64,000 nucleotides of DNA from Polaromonas sp. CG_9.7 (GCF_015752205.1 NZ_JADOVG010000001.1:368342-432341), one strand, 5' to 3'. Shown: positions 9,728-22,075, counted from the first letter of the stretch. Made by a program: numbers and translations. Notes: generated by a model from the letters alone, not told the origin.

Positions 9728-10009
9728 TCATTCGATGACGTCGCCGCGTGTCAGGTAACGCGCCAGCGCCACCGTGGAAACAAAACCCAGCATGGCCATG
9801 ATCAGGGCTGCTTCGAAAAGCAGTGCCGTGTCCAGGCGGATGCCCAGCAAAACCACCAGCGCCACGGCGTTGATGTACAGCGTGTCGATGGCCAGCACGC
9901 GGTCCATGATGTGGGGGCCGCGCGCCAGACGCCAGGCGCACAGCAGCAGGGCCAGCGACACGGCGCCTGTGGCAATGTCGAGCGCCAGCGCCAGGAAGTT
10001 GACGTTCAT
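9728..10009 (-). CDS. mrpF: Mrp-type antiporter subunit F
   Basis: A 93-residue protein with three predicted membrane helices and the family segment GPHIMDRVLAIDTLY. Its ATG overlaps the mrpE stop by 4 bp, indicating translational coupling. MrpF is a small structural subunit of the antiporter complex in the inner membrane. Confidence 0.92.
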   Translation of the reverse strand: MNVNFLALALDIATGAVSLALLLCAWRLARGPHIMDRVLAIDTLYINAVALVVLLGIRLDTALLFEAALIMAMLGFVSTVALARYLTRGDVIE

Positions 10010-10557
10010 GGGCTTTCTCCTTTGGGCGCGCCTTGTGGGTTCTGCGGCTTTTGCAACCGTGATTCAAAGATGATCTGCAGTGGACGCTCGTAACGTGCCT
10101 GGATGTCGGCCACCATTTGCGCGGGATCGGTGCAGTCCAATGCGTGAACCAGAATATGGCGGCGCTGCTCGTCAATGGTGCACGACACCGTGCCAGGTGT
10201 GGTGGTGATGATGCTGGCCAGCAGTGAAATGGCGGTGGGATGGCTGAGCGCCAGCGGCACCGTGATCCAGGCGGGTTGCAACTGCGCCATTGGCCCCAGC
10301 ACCAGCCGCGCCACTGTGATGTTGGACACCACGATGTCCCACAGCACGACCCCCAGCAGCCGCACGGCCGGCAACATGCGCATGGGCGATGAAATGTGCA
10401 AGAAACCGTGCAACAGTCGCGGCACGATGAGACCGATGAGCACCGCTGAAATCAGGTGAAAGGGCGCCAGCGTCTGCTGCAGCAGCAGCCAGGTGATACC
10501 CAGAAGCGCCGACAGCCAGGGGTGACCGAACCAGCCTGCTTTTTGTGTCTTGTTCAT
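10006..10557 (-). CDS. mrpE: Mrp-type antiporter subunit E
   Basis: A 183-residue protein with hydrophobic N-terminal helices and a soluble tail; the segment LANSIT-like TTPGTVSC and the closing HALDCTDP are typical of MrpE/PhaE. Its start overlaps the mrpD stop by 4 bp (ATGA). It is thought to help assembly and activity of the complex rather than carry the ion path. Confidence 0.9.
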   Translation of the reverse strand: MNKTQKAGWFGHPWLSALLGITWLLLQQTLAPFHLISAVLIGLIVPRLLHGFLHISSPMRMLPAVRLLGVVLWDIVVSNITVARLVLGPMAQLQPAWITVPLALSHPTAISLLASIITTTPGTVSCTIDEQRRHILVHALDCTDPAQMVADIQARYERPLQIIFESRLQKPQNPQGAPKGESP

Positions 10558-12194
10558 GGTGTTCCTTTCTGTGCTGGTAACACCACTTCGCCTTCGCCGG
10601 CCCGGTAAGGCCGGGTCGTGTCGGCCGCGGCACCCCCCACGGGGCCCAGCACCGCTTGCGCATAGGCGGCCCGGTCGGCCAGTTGCAACGCTGCGGCATC
10701 GGTGTAGCGTTTAAGCGGAGAAGCCGCCACAGCCAGCAGCAGGCTCAAGGCCAGCAAAGCCAGCGTGGCGCGGGTCAGGCGCATGCTGGAGCCGGGGCGG
10801 ATGGTGTGTTTTCCTTCGGGCAGCACGTTCCAGAAAAGTATGGACCCGGCACGTGCCAGCCCGATCATCGTCATGACGCTGGTGGCCAGCACCACGCTCC
10901 AAACCCAGGCATGGGCAGGTGTCAGCGCCGAGCTTTCAAGAATCATCAGCTTGCCCAGAAAGCCGGGCAGCGGCGGCAGGCCCGCCACAGAGGCTGCACC
11001 CAGCAGGGTCATCATGCCCAGCAAAATGGGCTGGGCCACGGGCGCTGCAGGTTGCAACCGGTCGCCGGTGTCGCCGCGTTGGGTGGCCACCAGTTCGACC
11101 AGCAGGAACAGCGCCGCTGCCACCAGCGTGCTGTGCATCATGTAGTAAAGCGCCGCAGACAAGGCGGCCGGCGTGTACAGGCCGACACCGGCCAGCACAG
11201 TACCCACCGAGGCCACGGTCAGGTACGCCACCAGCCGCGCCAGGCTGTGCGCGGCGAGCGCGCCGAGCACGCCCAGTGCAATGGTCAGCAGCGCCATCGG
11301 CAGCAGCCACGGCTGGGCCGCCAGCGCGGCATGTCCCGCGCCGTCGCCCAGCATCACGCCGTGCACCCGGATGATGCTGTACACACCGACCTTGGTCATG
11401 ATGGCAAACATGGCGGCGACCGGCGCACTGGCCGCGGCATAGGTGTTGGGCAGCCACATGTAAAGCGGCACGATGGCGGCCTTCAGGCCAAACACCACCA
11501 GCAGCACCATGGCCCCCGCCTTGAACAGTGATGCCTGCTCGGGGTCAAGCCGACCGACGCGCAATGCCAGGTCGGCCATGTTGAGCGTGCCGGCCACGCC
11601 GTAAATGATCGCCAGCCCAACCAGGAACAGCGCCGAGGCCACCAGGTTGAGCACCACGTAATGCACGCCGGCCTTGAAGCGCTCGCGGCCCTGGCCATGC
11701 ACCAGCAGCACATACGACGCGATCAGCAGCACCTCGAAAAACACAAACAGGTTGAACAGGTCACCGGTGACGAAGGCGCCCGACAGGCCCATCAGCAAAA
11801 AGTGGAACATGGTGTGAAAGTGCCGTCCACGCGCATCCCAGCCGCCAGCGGCATACCAGAGCACCGGCACCGCAATGGTCCAGGTCAGTGCCAGCATCAT
11901 CGCGCTCAGGCGGTCCACCACCAGCACGATGCCAAACGGCGCGGGCCAGCCGCCCAGGGGATAGACATTGAGCGACCCCATGGAGGCTTCGGTCATCAGC
12001 CGCCAGGCCAGTACAGCCCCCAGTGCCACTGAAGAAAAGCTGAGCAGCCGCCGGCGTTGCAGCAGCCGTCCGCCGTGGTTGGCTTCGCCGCCCTTGTCGC
12101 CCATCAGCAGCAGGGCAACGGCGGTGAACATTGGCAGCAACACCGGCAGCACCGGCAGATGCGTTTGAAAAAAGAGGCTCAGGAGTTCACTCAT
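10554..12194 (-). CDS. mrpD: Mrp-type antiporter subunit D (NADH dehydrogenase-like)
   Basis: A 546-residue, highly hydrophobic protein of about 14 helices, homologous to the proton-pumping subunits NuoL/M/N of complex I. Family stretches include FHFLLMGLSGAFVTGDLFNL and PLYMWLPNTYAAASAPVAA, the latter around the conserved helix used in proton transfer. It overlaps mrpC and mrpE by 4 bp each. Confidence 0.93.
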   Translation of the reverse strand: MSELLSLFFQTHLPVLPVLLPMFTAVALLLMGDKGGEANHGGRLLQRRRLLSFSSVALGAVLAWRLMTEASMGSLNVYPLGGWPAPFGIVLVVDRLSAMMLALTWTIAVPVLWYAAGGWDARGRHFHTMFHFLLMGLSGAFVTGDLFNLFVFFEVLLIASYVLLVHGQGRERFKAGVHYVVLNLVASALFLVGLAIIYGVAGTLNMADLALRVGRLDPEQASLFKAGAMVLLVVFGLKAAIVPLYMWLPNTYAAASAPVAAMFAIMTKVGVYSIIRVHGVMLGDGAGHAALAAQPWLLPMALLTIALGVLGALAAHSLARLVAYLTVASVGTVLAGVGLYTPAALSAALYYMMHSTLVAAALFLLVELVATQRGDTGDRLQPAAPVAQPILLGMMTLLGAASVAGLPPLPGFLGKLMILESSALTPAHAWVWSVVLATSVMTMIGLARAGSILFWNVLPEGKHTIRPGSSMRLTRATLALLALSLLLAVAASPLKRYTDAAALQLADRAAYAQAVLGPVGGAAADTTRPYRAGEGEVVLPAQKGTP

Positions 12195-12556
12195 GCGGCG
12201 TCGTTCCGGGCAGGGCCTGGGCGGTGGCCGGGCTCATGCCCGTCCACATGGTCGCTGCCCGATTCATGGCGGCTGCGCAGCGCCAGTTCCACCACAAAGC
12301 CGGTGGTGGCAAAACCGATGACGATGGCGGTCAGAACCAGCGCTTGCGGCAGCGGGTCGGCCACGCGCCCGGTGGCTGAAAGAATCGGCGCTGCATCCTG
12401 CCAGAGGCGGCCCATGGCAAAGATGAACACGTTCACCGCATAGCCCAGCAGGCTCATGCCCAGCACGACGGGCCAGGTGCGCCCGCGCAGGATCAGGTAG
12501 ATGCCGGTGGCGGTGACAGCGCCAATGCCGCTGGCAACCAGGAATTCGAGGCTCAT
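12191..12556 (-). CDS. mrpC: Mrp-type antiporter subunit C (NuoK-like)
   Basis: A 121-residue membrane protein with three helices, related to NuoK of complex I. LTAIVIGFATTGFVVELALR near residue 75-95 is the MrpC signature region. It overlaps mrpA and mrpD by 4 bp each. The C-terminal tail after residue 98 is His/Pro-rich and probably cytoplasmic. Confidence 0.92.
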   Translation of the reverse strand: MSLEFLVASGIGAVTATGIYLILRGRTWPVVLGMSLLGYAVNVFIFAMGRLWQDAAPILSATGRVADPLPQALVLTAIVIGFATTGFVVELALRSRHESGSDHVDGHEPGHRPGPARNDAA

Positions 12557-15411
12557 GGTGTGACTTCTTTGGAACGGCGTGCCGGCACTGGCGTACCGGT
12601 TTCGCGGGACACGGTGCCCAGGGTGGAAAGCGTCAGCAGCGTCGCGCCGACCACGGTGATGTAAACCCCCAGGTCAAACAGCGCGGCGGTGGCCAGCGGC
12701 AACTGGCCCAGCAGCGGCACATCAGGGTGGCCGTGGGCACTGGTCAGAAAAGGCTGGCCCAGCACGAAGGCGCCGATACCCGTCAGCCCGGCGATGCCCA
12801 GCCCGATGCCGATCCAGCGCACGAAGCGGTTGCCGCCATCGGCCCGCAGCAACGCTTCAGCACGCGACTGGCCCCTGGCCATGTACTGCAGCACCAGCGC
12901 CACGGCAGTGATCAGCCCGGCAATGAATCCGCCGCCTGGCTGGTTGTGGCCGCGCATGAAGATGTAGAGCGTCACCACCAGGGCCAGTGGCAGCAGCATG
13001 CGCGCGGCCACGCGCAGCATCAGCGGCTGCGTGGCAAAGGTCCATGGCAGGCCGCCGCCATCCGTCGCCGGGCGGCGTGCGCGCATGCCGTCCATCAGCG
13101 CCAGCACGCCGACAGCGGCAATTGCCAGCACGGTGATTTCCCCGAAGGTGTCGTAGCCCCGGAAGTCCACCAAAATGACGTTGACCACATTGGTGCCGCC
13201 ACCGGCCACGGCCGAGTTGTTCAAGAAATACCAGGCAATCGAGTCATGGTCGCGCGTCAACATCACCCAGGCCAGCCAGGCGATGCCCGAGCCGCCCGCC
13301 AGCGCCAGAACACCATCGCGCCAGCGGCGGGACACGCTCGATTCGCGCGGCGTTTTCTGGGGCAGCAGCGCCAGCCCCATCAGCAGCAGCACGGTGGCGA
13401 CCAGCTCGACCGTCAGTTGCGTCAGTGCCAGGTCGGGAGCCGAGAAGCCGACGAAGGTCATGGCCGTCACCAGGCCGATCACCCCGGCCACCACCACCGA
13501 CTGGAAGCGGTCGTGGTGGCGCAGCGCCAGCCATCCGCAGCACATCAGCACCAGTCCCCACAACACCAGGGCAGGCAGGTTAACCGGCAGCAGGACGCGC
13601 GAGCCCGTGCCCGGAGCGTCGCCAAACAGCAAGGGCGTGCTGGCCACGACCACGGTGGCGATCAGCATCCAGGCGATGTAGCGCTGCAGCGACGCGGTTT
13701 CGAGCAGCCCCGTCAGCCGGCCGGCGCTTTCAAACAGGCGGTCGCTTCCCCGCGTGAACAGCTTCAGCCCGGTCAGCAGGCCGAACCAGTTTTCGGAATT
13801 CAGGCGGTGCAGCCGGCCACCGCGCGCCAGCGTGAAATACAGCGCAGCACCACCGGCCAGCGCCAGCACGCTGAGCACCAGTGGCAAGTTGAATCCATGC
13901 CAGATCGCCAGGGTAAAGGCCGGCGGCGCCGTTCCCAGCATGGACGTGGCGGCCACCAGCACCAGGGGCCCGAGCAGCAGCGACGGCAGGATGCCGACCG
14001 CGATGCAGACCACCGCCAGCAGTATGACCGGTACCTTCATGCCCAGCGGCGGCTCGTGCGGGTGGGCCTTGGGCATATCGCGCGCCGGGCCGTTGAAGAA
14101 AATGTCGTGCACCAGCCGCACCGAATACGCCACGCTGAACAGCGCCGCCAGGGTCGCCAGGGCGGGAACCAGCCAGCGCCAGCCGCCGGCCTGGCCAAAC
14201 GTCACGGCCTCGGTCAGGAACATTTCCTTGGACACAAAGCCGTTGAACAGCGGCACGCCCGCCATGGCCGCCGCTGTGACCATTGCCAGCGTTGCTGTCC
14301 AGGGCATGAGGCGCCCCAGGTTGCCCAGCAGGCGCATGTCGCGCGTGCCGGTTTCATGGTCGATGATGCCGGCAATCATGAACAGCGAAGCCTTGAAGCT
14401 GGCATGGTTCAGGATGTGGAACAGCGCCGCCACCGCCGCCAGCGGCGAGCCCAGGCCGATCAAAAACGTGATCAACCCCAGGTGGCTGATGGTCGAATAG
14501 GCCAGCAGGCCCTTGAGGTCGTGCTTGAAAATCGCAATGAAGGCGGCAAACGCCATCGTCACCAGGCCAGTGGTGCTGACCAGCCCGGCAAACAGGTCAG
14601 TGCCGCCAATCACCGGCGTCAGGCGGGCAAGCAAAAAAATTCCCGCCTTGACCATGGTGGCCGAATGCAGGTAGGCCGATACCGGGGTCGGCGCCGCCAT
14701 CGCCTGCGGCAGCCAGAAGTGAAACGGAAACTGCGCGCTTTTGGTGAAGCAGCCAAGCAGGATCAGCAGCAACGCGGCGGGATAAAGAGGATCGGCCTGA
14801 ATGGCCGCGCCCTGGCCCAGCATCTGGCTCAGCTCATAGGTGCCGGCGATCTGGCCGAGCAGGACAAAGCCGCCCAGCATCGCCAGGCCGCCGCCGCCGG
14901 TGATGGCCAGCGCCATGCGCGCGCCGTCGCGCGCGTCGGCCCGGTGCTGCCAATAGCCGACCAGCAAGAACGACGAAATGCTGGTGAGTTCCCAGAACAC
15001 GATCAGCAGCAGCAGGTTGTCCGACAGGGCAATGCCCAGCATCGCCGCCATGAACAGCATCAGCGTGCTGTAGAACTTGCCGACCGGATCGTCCTTGCCA
15101 AGGTAAAAATGCGCGTACACGATGATCAGCAGGCCGATGCCGGTGATCAGCAACGCGAACATCAGTGACAGGCCGTCGAGCCGCAGGCCCAGGTTCAGGC
15201 CGATTTCCGGCACCCAGGGGATGAAGTCGTGGATCACCTTGCCGCGCATCACGGCGGGCGCGCGGACCATGAGTAAGGCAAGGCTGGCGGCCGTGACTGC
15301 AGCGGCCAGCCAGGCCGTGCGTCCACGGTGGTTCTTAGAGAGTTTGGCGCCGGACCAGCCGGTGAGGAGGGTGCCAGCCAGCAGCGGCAGGAGGATGATC
15401 AGCAGTAGCAA
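12553..15411 (-). CDS. mrpA: Mrp-type antiporter fused subunits A and B (PhaAB-like)
   Basis: A 952-residue protein. The first ~500 residues are NuoL-like (family segments FWELTSISSFLLVGYW and HASFKASLFMIAGIIDHETG), followed by the MrpA extension, and the last ~140 residues form an MrpB-like domain (MRGHNQPGGGFIAGLITA). Fusion of A and B is the usual form in the proteobacterial Pha type. It is the first gene of the mrpA-C-D-E-F-G operon. Its product makes most of the ion channel together with MrpD and supports growth at high Na+ or alkaline pH. Confidence 0.93.
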   Translation of the reverse strand: MLLLIILLPLLAGTLLTGWSGAKLSKNHRGRTAWLAAAVTAASLALLMVRAPAVMRGKVIHDFIPWVPEIGLNLGLRLDGLSLMFALLITGIGLLIIVYAHFYLGKDDPVGKFYSTLMLFMAAMLGIALSDNLLLLIVFWELTSISSFLLVGYWQHRADARDGARMALAITGGGGLAMLGGFVLLGQIAGTYELSQMLGQGAAIQADPLYPAALLLILLGCFTKSAQFPFHFWLPQAMAAPTPVSAYLHSATMVKAGIFLLARLTPVIGGTDLFAGLVSTTGLVTMAFAAFIAIFKHDLKGLLAYSTISHLGLITFLIGLGSPLAAVAALFHILNHASFKASLFMIAGIIDHETGTRDMRLLGNLGRLMPWTATLAMVTAAAMAGVPLFNGFVSKEMFLTEAVTFGQAGGWRWLVPALATLAALFSVAYSVRLVHDIFFNGPARDMPKAHPHEPPLGMKVPVILLAVVCIAVGILPSLLLGPLVLVAATSMLGTAPPAFTLAIWHGFNLPLVLSVLALAGGAALYFTLARGGRLHRLNSENWFGLLTGLKLFTRGSDRLFESAGRLTGLLETASLQRYIAWMLIATVVVASTPLLFGDAPGTGSRVLLPVNLPALVLWGLVLMCCGWLALRHHDRFQSVVVAGVIGLVTAMTFVGFSAPDLALTQLTVELVATVLLLMGLALLPQKTPRESSVSRRWRDGVLALAGGSGIAWLAWVMLTRDHDSIAWYFLNNSAVAGGGTNVVNVILVDFRGYDTFGEITVLAIAAVGVLALMDGMRARRPATDGGGLPWTFATQPLMLRVAARMLLPLALVVTLYIFMRGHNQPGGGFIAGLITAVALVLQYMARGQSRAEALLRADGGNRFVRWIGIGLGIAGLTGIGAFVLGQPFLTSAHGHPDVPLLGQLPLATAALFDLGVYITVVGATLLTLSTLGTVSRETGTPVPARRSKEVTP

Positions 15412-15529
15412 GGTTGGGGGTCGTCCTTTAGGGAGCGGTCATTCTAGTTGGCTGGTTTTTCAAGCCAGCGCATGTGGAATTGATCCGCCGGCAAAACGCT
15501 ACGTGCCTGCAGGTGGAACTGGCCGTTGT

Positions 15530-16618
15530 TCAGTCCGGACGGTCCGGGGTCTTTTTTCGCTTTATCAACATCACGATGAGCGTGATCAGCGTGATCGGAA
15601 TCACGAAGCTCATCATCGCCATCGAGAACACGCCCAGCGTTTCATGCTGCCGGGTGGCCAAAATCAGGTAGGTGACATAGGCTGCGTAGTAAAGAACAAA
15701 TACACCGCCTTCCCAACGGGCAATCTCGCGCCCGGTCAGGAAAATCGGCAGGCAGGCGAGTGCAACGGCAATCATGACCCATATGTCGAAATTGAGGATG
15801 GCCGCCGGCATGACCAGACCCGCGTTGCCCGATACGAGGCCCGCCAGGCCCAGGCAGCCCAAGAGGTTGAAGGTGCAACTGCCGACCACGTTGCCGACCG
15901 CGATGTCGCGCTCACCCTTGATGGCTGCCATGACCGAGGTGGCCACTTCGGGCATGGACGTTCCGGCAGCCACGATGGTCAATCCGATTACCAGGTCGCT
16001 CACGCCCAGTGCCTTGGCAAAAATGGTCGATGCCGTGACCAGCCAGTCCGAACCGAGCACCAGCAGGCCCAGGCCGGCAACGATCAGCAGCAGTTGAGCC
16101 GGAAGTTTCGAGTCCCAGCCGCCTGACGGCGCAGGCGTGGCTTCAGCCGAGTAATGGTCTTGCGCAGCCTTGCCTTCGGCGCGCGATTGCACGATCAAAA
16201 ACACCGTGTAGGCCAATGCCAGGCAAAACAGAAGTACCCCATCCATCAGGCTGATCGTGCCGTCCAGGCCCAATGCCAGCAGCAGCAGCGACGCGCCAAT
16301 CATGATCGGCACTTCCTGGCGTATCAGCTGGATGTTGACGATCAAGGGCGTGATCAGCGCCGACACGCCCAGCACGAACAGCACGTTGAAAATGTTGCTG
16401 CCGACCACGTTGCCAATGGCAATGTCGGTCTGGCCATTGAGCACCGCAGCTGTGGAGACGGCCATTTCAGGCGCACTCGTGCCAAAAGCCACGATGGTCA
16501 GGCCCACCACCAGCGGCGAGATGCCGAACGACAGCGCCAGTTTGGACGCGCCACGCACCAGCAGCTCGGCCCCTAGAACCAAGCCGATCAGGCCGCCTAT
16601 GAACAGCAAAAAGGTCAT
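15530..16618 (-). CDS. CaCA family Na+/Ca2+ antiporter (YrbG-like)
   Basis: A 362-residue inner-membrane exchanger with about ten helices. The two inverted alpha repeats typical of the family are plain: FGTSAPEMAVS near residue 47 and AGTSMPEVATS near residue 218, each containing the cation-binding Glu. Its position after the Mrp operon and the osmoprotectant importer makes the first 17 kb a region rich in ion and osmotic homeostasis genes. The exact ions are not predictable from sequence. Confidence 0.88.
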   Translation of the reverse strand: MTFLLFIGGLIGLVLGAELLVRGASKLALSFGISPLVVGLTIVAFGTSAPEMAVSTAAVLNGQTDIAIGNVVGSNIFNVLFVLGVSALITPLIVNIQLIRQEVPIMIGASLLLLALGLDGTISLMDGVLLFCLALAYTVFLIVQSRAEGKAAQDHYSAEATPAPSGGWDSKLPAQLLLIVAGLGLLVLGSDWLVTASTIFAKALGVSDLVIGLTIVAAGTSMPEVATSVMAAIKGERDIAVGNVVGSCTFNLLGCLGLAGLVSGNAGLVMPAAILNFDIWVMIAVALACLPIFLTGREIARWEGGVFVLYYAAYVTYLILATRQHETLGVFSMAMMSFVIPITLITLIVMLIKRKKTPDRPD

Positions 16619-16637
16619 GAAAAATCTTTTGAAGGAT

Positions 16638-17243
16638 TCAGTAGGGTTTCTGGCTGTGCGACATCATCCGGTCGGTCGCGGCAATTGCCAGGGCGCTGAG
16701 CAGGAACGTGATGTGGATCACCGTTTGTGCAATCAGCACCCGGTCGGTGTAGTTGTCGGCATTGATGAATGTCTTGAGCAGATGAATCGAGCTGATGCCG
16801 ATGATGGCGGTGGCCAGCTTGACCTTGAGCACCGAGGCGTTCACATGGCTGAGCCACTCTGGCTGGTCGCGGTGGCCTTCAAGATTCAGGCGGCTGACAA
16901 AGGTTTCATAACCTCCGACGATCACCATGATCAGCAGGTTGGAAATCATGACCACGTCAATCAGTGCCAGCACCACCAGCATGATGACGGTCTCGTTCAG
17001 CGTGGTCACCGGTGCGCTGGTCTTGTAGCCAATGCTCGTGATCAGCGCCTGCAATGCTGTCTGGCTGCCAAAGACCGCCTCGACCAGGTGCATCAATTCC
17101 ACCAGGAAATGGAAGACATAGACGCCCTGGGCTGCGATCAGTCCCAAATACAGCGGCACCTGCAACCAGCGGCTGGCGAAGATCAGATTAGGCAAAGGAC
17201 GCAGCGGCGTGAGTTTTGGGGGAGTAGGTAGAGACATGGACAA
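16638..17243 (-). CDS. YqhA/UPF0114 (TIGR00645-like) family membrane protein
   Basis: A 201-residue protein with four predicted helices (about 25-50, 78-108, 140-158 and 165-188). The segment VIVGGYETFVSRL is characteristic of the UPF0114/YqhA family, whose function is unknown. It is 19 bp upstream of the CaCA antiporter on the same strand, so the two are probably co-transcribed. Confidence 0.8.
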   Translation of the reverse strand: MSMSLPTPPKLTPLRPLPNLIFASRWLQVPLYLGLIAAQGVYVFHFLVELMHLVEAVFGSQTALQALITSIGYKTSAPVTTLNETVIMLVVLALIDVVMISNLLIMVIVGGYETFVSRLNLEGHRDQPEWLSHVNASVLKVKLATAIIGISSIHLLKTFINADNYTDRVLIAQTVIHITFLLSALAIAATDRMMSHSQKPY

Positions 17244-17382
17244 ACCGTTACTAGAGGGTGGGAATTGTAGGATGCGCTGAACACCTGCCGAATCACATGG
17301 ATTAAGCTGGAAGCACGTCAGTGGCCTGTAAGTGCGAGGCCCGAAAGTACGACCGATTCAATGACCCAAGGAGACATGATTA

Positions 17383-19377
<1,995 letters not shown>

Positions 19378-19408
19378 AGTCTTTGCAGGGCCGATGGGGT
19401 CTGCCTAC

Positions 19409-19440
19409 AAAAAAGCCCGTCAATTGACGGGCTTTTTTGT
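19409..19440. terminator. Rho-independent terminator after acsA
   Basis: AAAAGCCCGTCAA and its complement TTGACGGGCTTTT form a perfect palindrome with flanking A- and T-runs, so it can act on both strands: for acsA and for the convergent cytochrome gene. Confidence 0.92.
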
Positions 19441-19487
19441 GACTTCGAGTTTGTGGGTTGCCACTGCGGCAACCACACGCAGGATGA

Positions 19488-19808
19488 TTACTTTTGCGTC
19501 AGGATCCAGGCCACCAATTGTTTGGCCTCTGCTGGCGTGACCTGCGAATTGGCTGGCATGGGAACGGGTCCCCAGACACCGCCACCGCCCTTGAGAACTT
19601 TGGCTTCCAGTTTCGCGACGGCGTCTGCCTGGCCCGCATATTTGGCCGCCACATCCTTATAAGATGGTCCCACCAGTTTTTTGTCAACGGCGTGGCAGGC
19701 CATGCAGTTTTTGGCCGTTGCCAATTGCAGGTCAGCCATGGCCGGAGCGCAGACTGCAAAACCTGCCGCAATGGAAGCGATTGCCAAAAGAGTGCGTTTC
19801 AGTTTCAT
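19488..19808 (-). CDS. Small periplasmic c-type cytochrome (class I, c551/c552-like)
   Basis: A 106-residue protein with a signal peptide (residues 1-25, cut near AMA-D), one haem-binding motif CMACH (35-39) and a likely axial Met at M84 (PVPMPANS). These features match small soluble electron carriers of the c551/c552 type that shuttle electrons to terminal oxidases or reductases. It stands alone between acsA and the Trp-rich protein gene. Its redox partner cannot be told from context. Confidence 0.9.
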   Translation of the reverse strand: MKLKRTLLAIASIAAGFAVCAPAMADLQLATAKNCMACHAVDKKLVGPSYKDVAAKYAGQADAVAKLEAKVLKGGGGVWGPVPMPANSQVTPAEAKQLVAWILTQK

Positions 19809-19935
19809 ATGTTGGCCTCATTCGTAAAGGGTGATGGATTCGGTTACAGTGATTTAACGCGATTGTAGAGGCGGGAGTTGACCAAGGACCATGGCCACAA
19901 TTTCCAGGTAATCTGTCCGATTTCAGGAGTTCAGT

Positions 19936-20178
19936 ATGTATTTTTTGTTGATCGGCGTTTTGGGCCTGGCCCTGAAATACCTGGAAACTGAACCGGTGGC
20001 CGGTTTGAGCTGGTGGCTTATTTTGTTGCCATTTGCGCTGGCTGCTGCATGGTGGGCATGGGCTGATGCCTCGGGCTACTCCAGGCGCAAGGAAATTAAA
20101 AAAATGGATGACCGCAAGCAAAAACGCATCGACAAGCAGCGCGCGGCCATGGGCTTGATCTCCAAAAAACGGTCTTGA
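19936..20178 (+). CDS. TIGR04438-like small Trp-rich protein
   Basis: An 80-residue protein with two hydrophobic stretches rich in Trp (WW at 31-32, WWAWA at 55-59) and a highly charged, Lys/Arg-rich C-terminus that ends AAMGLISKKRS. This layout matches a family of small Trp-rich proteins found mainly in Comamonadaceae and related betaproteobacteria; no function is known. An AGGAG ribosome-binding site lies 6-10 bp before the start. Confidence 0.75.
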   Translation: MYFLLIGVLGLALKYLETEPVAGLSWWLILLPFALAAAWWAWADASGYSRRKEIKKMDDRKQKRIDKQRAAMGLISKKRS

Positions 20179-20221
20179 AGCTGTTGCTCCCACGCTGACT
20201 GCGGCGGCCTTGACAAAGGTA

Positions 20222-20255
20222 AAAAGCCCGTGAGGTGGGTATTTCACAGGCTTTT
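20222..20255. terminator. Bidirectional terminator between Trp-rich protein gene and ilvD
   Basis: AAAAGCC-C-GTGA (20222-20233) pairs with TCAC-A-GGCTTTT (20244-20255) with a single central mismatch. A-rich and T-rich flanks fit termination of both converging genes. Confidence 0.8.
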
Positions 20256-20280
20256 AATGTCGCAATTCAATGCTCATGCA

Positions 20281-21975
20281 TCAATAGTCGTCCAGCACGG
20301 CTCCTTTGCTGGCGCTTGATGCATTGAACGCAAACTTGGCCTGCACGCCGCGCGTGTAACGCGGTGCAGGTGCCGTCCAGCCGACCTTGCGGCTGTCGAG
20401 TTCAGCGTCGCTGATGTTGAGTTGCAGCAGCAACTGGTTGGCATCAATCGTGATTGAATCGCCCTCGCGGATGAATGCGATGTTTCCGCCAGCCGCCGCT
20501 TCAGGCGCGACATGGCCAACCACCATTCCCCAGGTGCCCCCCGAGAACCGTCCGTCGGTGATCAAGCCGACGCTTTCGCCGAGGCCGGCGCCAATCAGTG
20601 CACCAGTCGGTGCCAGCATTTCCGGCATGCCCGGGCCGCCCTTGGGGCCAAGGTAGCGCAGCACCATCACGTCGCCGGCCACGATCTTGCCGTCCAGAAT
20701 CGCCTTCAGGCCCGACTGCTCATCTTCAAACACGCGCGCAGGTCCGGTCATGACCGGATTCTTCAGGCCGGTAATTTTCGCCACGCAGCCTTCGGGCGAC
20801 AGGTTGCCTTTCAAAATCGCCAGGTGGCCGTGGGCATACATCGGCTTGTTGATAGGGCGGATCACGTCCTGATCTGAGCGTGGCGCATCAGGGACGTCAG
20901 CCAGCACTTCGGCAATCGTCTGGCCTGAAATGGTGATGCAGTCGCCATGCAGCAAGCCGGCGACCAGCAGCATTTTCATCACCTGTGGAATCCCGCCCGC
21001 CTGGTGCAGGTCGACCGCCAGATATTCGCCCGATGGCTTGAGGTTGCACAGCACCGGGGTTTTCTGGCGCACGCGCTCGAAGTCGTCAATCGTCCATTCG
21101 ACGTCGGCCGCATGGGCAATGGCCAGGAAATGCAGCACCGCATTGGTCGAGCCGCCTGTGGCCATGATGACCGCCACAGCGTTTTCGATCGATTTACGGG
21201 TCACGATGTCGCGTGGCTTGATGTCTTTCTTGACCGCCTCGATCAGCACCTTGGCCGACTCCTTGGCCGAGTTCAGTTTCTCGTCATGCGGATTGGCCAT
21301 GGTGCTGGAGTAGGGCAGCGAGATGCCCAGGGCCTCGAATGCGCTGGACATGGTGTTGGCGGTGTACATGCCACCGCAGCTGCCAGTTCCGGGAATGGCG
21401 CGGCGCTCGATCTGCAGCAGGTCTTCGTCGCTCAGGCGGCCAGCGGCGTTTTCGCCCACGGCTTCAAACACGCTGACGATGTTCAGGTCTTTGCCTTTGT
21501 AGTGGCCCGGCAGAATCGTGCCGCCATAGACATAGATGGCCGGCACGTTGGCGCGCAGCATGCCCATCAGGCCACCGGGCATGTTTTTGTCGCAGCCGCC
21601 GACCACCAGTACGCCATCCATCCACTGACCCTGCACGCAGGTTTCGATGCAGTCCGAAATGACCTCTCGGCTTACCAGCGAATACTTCATGCCTTCGGTG
21701 CCCATGGCCATACCGTCAGAAATCGTCGGCGTGCCGAATACCTGCGCATTGCCGCCAGCTTCTTCAATTGCGGCAATAGCCGCATCGGCGAGCTTTTGCA
21801 GGCCACTGTTGCACGGCGTGATGGTGCTGTGGCCGTTGGCCACGCCAATCATGGGTTTCTTGAAATCACTTTCCTCGTAGCCCATGGCGTAGTACATGGA
21901 ACGGTTGGGCGCACGGGACTTGCCTTCGGTGATATTGGCCGAGCGGCGGTTGATGGCGATGACTTTGGTTTCCAT
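20281..21975 (-). CDS. ilvD: Dihydroxy-acid dehydratase
   Basis: A 564-residue iron-sulfur enzyme of branched-chain amino acid synthesis that converts 2,3-dihydroxy-isovalerate and -methylvalerate to their 2-keto acids. The cluster-binding cysteines are visible: C55 (TPCNSG), C128 ([10 protein letters not shown]) and C200 ([14 protein letters not shown]). The length and these motifs fit the shorter (about 560-residue) IlvD group. It is divergent from a LysR gene 100 bp away, which may control it. Confidence 0.95.
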   Translation of the reverse strand: METKVIAINRRSANITEGKSRAPNRSMYYAMGYEESDFKKPMIGVANGHSTITPCNSGLQKLADAAIAAIEEAGGNAQVFGTPTISDGMAMGTEGMKYSLVSREVISDCIETCVQGQWMDGVLVVGGCDKNMPGGLMGMLRANVPAIYVYGGTILPGHYKGKDLNIVSVFEAVGENAAGRLSDEDLLQIERRAIPGTGSCGGMYTANTMSSAFEALGISLPYSSTMANPHDEKLNSAKESAKVLIEAVKKDIKPRDIVTRKSIENAVAVIMATGGSTNAVLHFLAIAHAADVEWTIDDFERVRQKTPVLCNLKPSGEYLAVDLHQAGGIPQVMKMLLVAGLLHGDCITISGQTIAEVLADVPDAPRSDQDVIRPINKPMYAHGHLAILKGNLSPEGCVAKITGLKNPVMTGPARVFEDEQSGLKAILDGKIVAGDVMVLRYLGPKGGPGMPEMLAPTGALIGAGLGESVGLITDGRFSGGTWGMVVGHVAPEAAAGGNIAFIREGDSITIDANQLLLQLNISDAELDSRKVGWTAPAPRYTRGVQAKFAFNASSASKGAVLDDY

Positions 21976-22075
21976 GGGTTTGGCCTAGGTATGTTGCTGG
22001 ATTAATGCGAAACGCCAAGTATCCGTGCGTTGAATGATTCTTTCCAATCCATTTTTCAAGCTGGACTAATATGTT

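Noticed and set aside
12727..15168. Open frame of 813 codons on the plus strand opposite mrpA
   Set aside because: It mirrors mrpA codon by codon, its product is Gln/His/Arg-rich without family motifs, and mrpA is unmistakable; a high-GC shadow.
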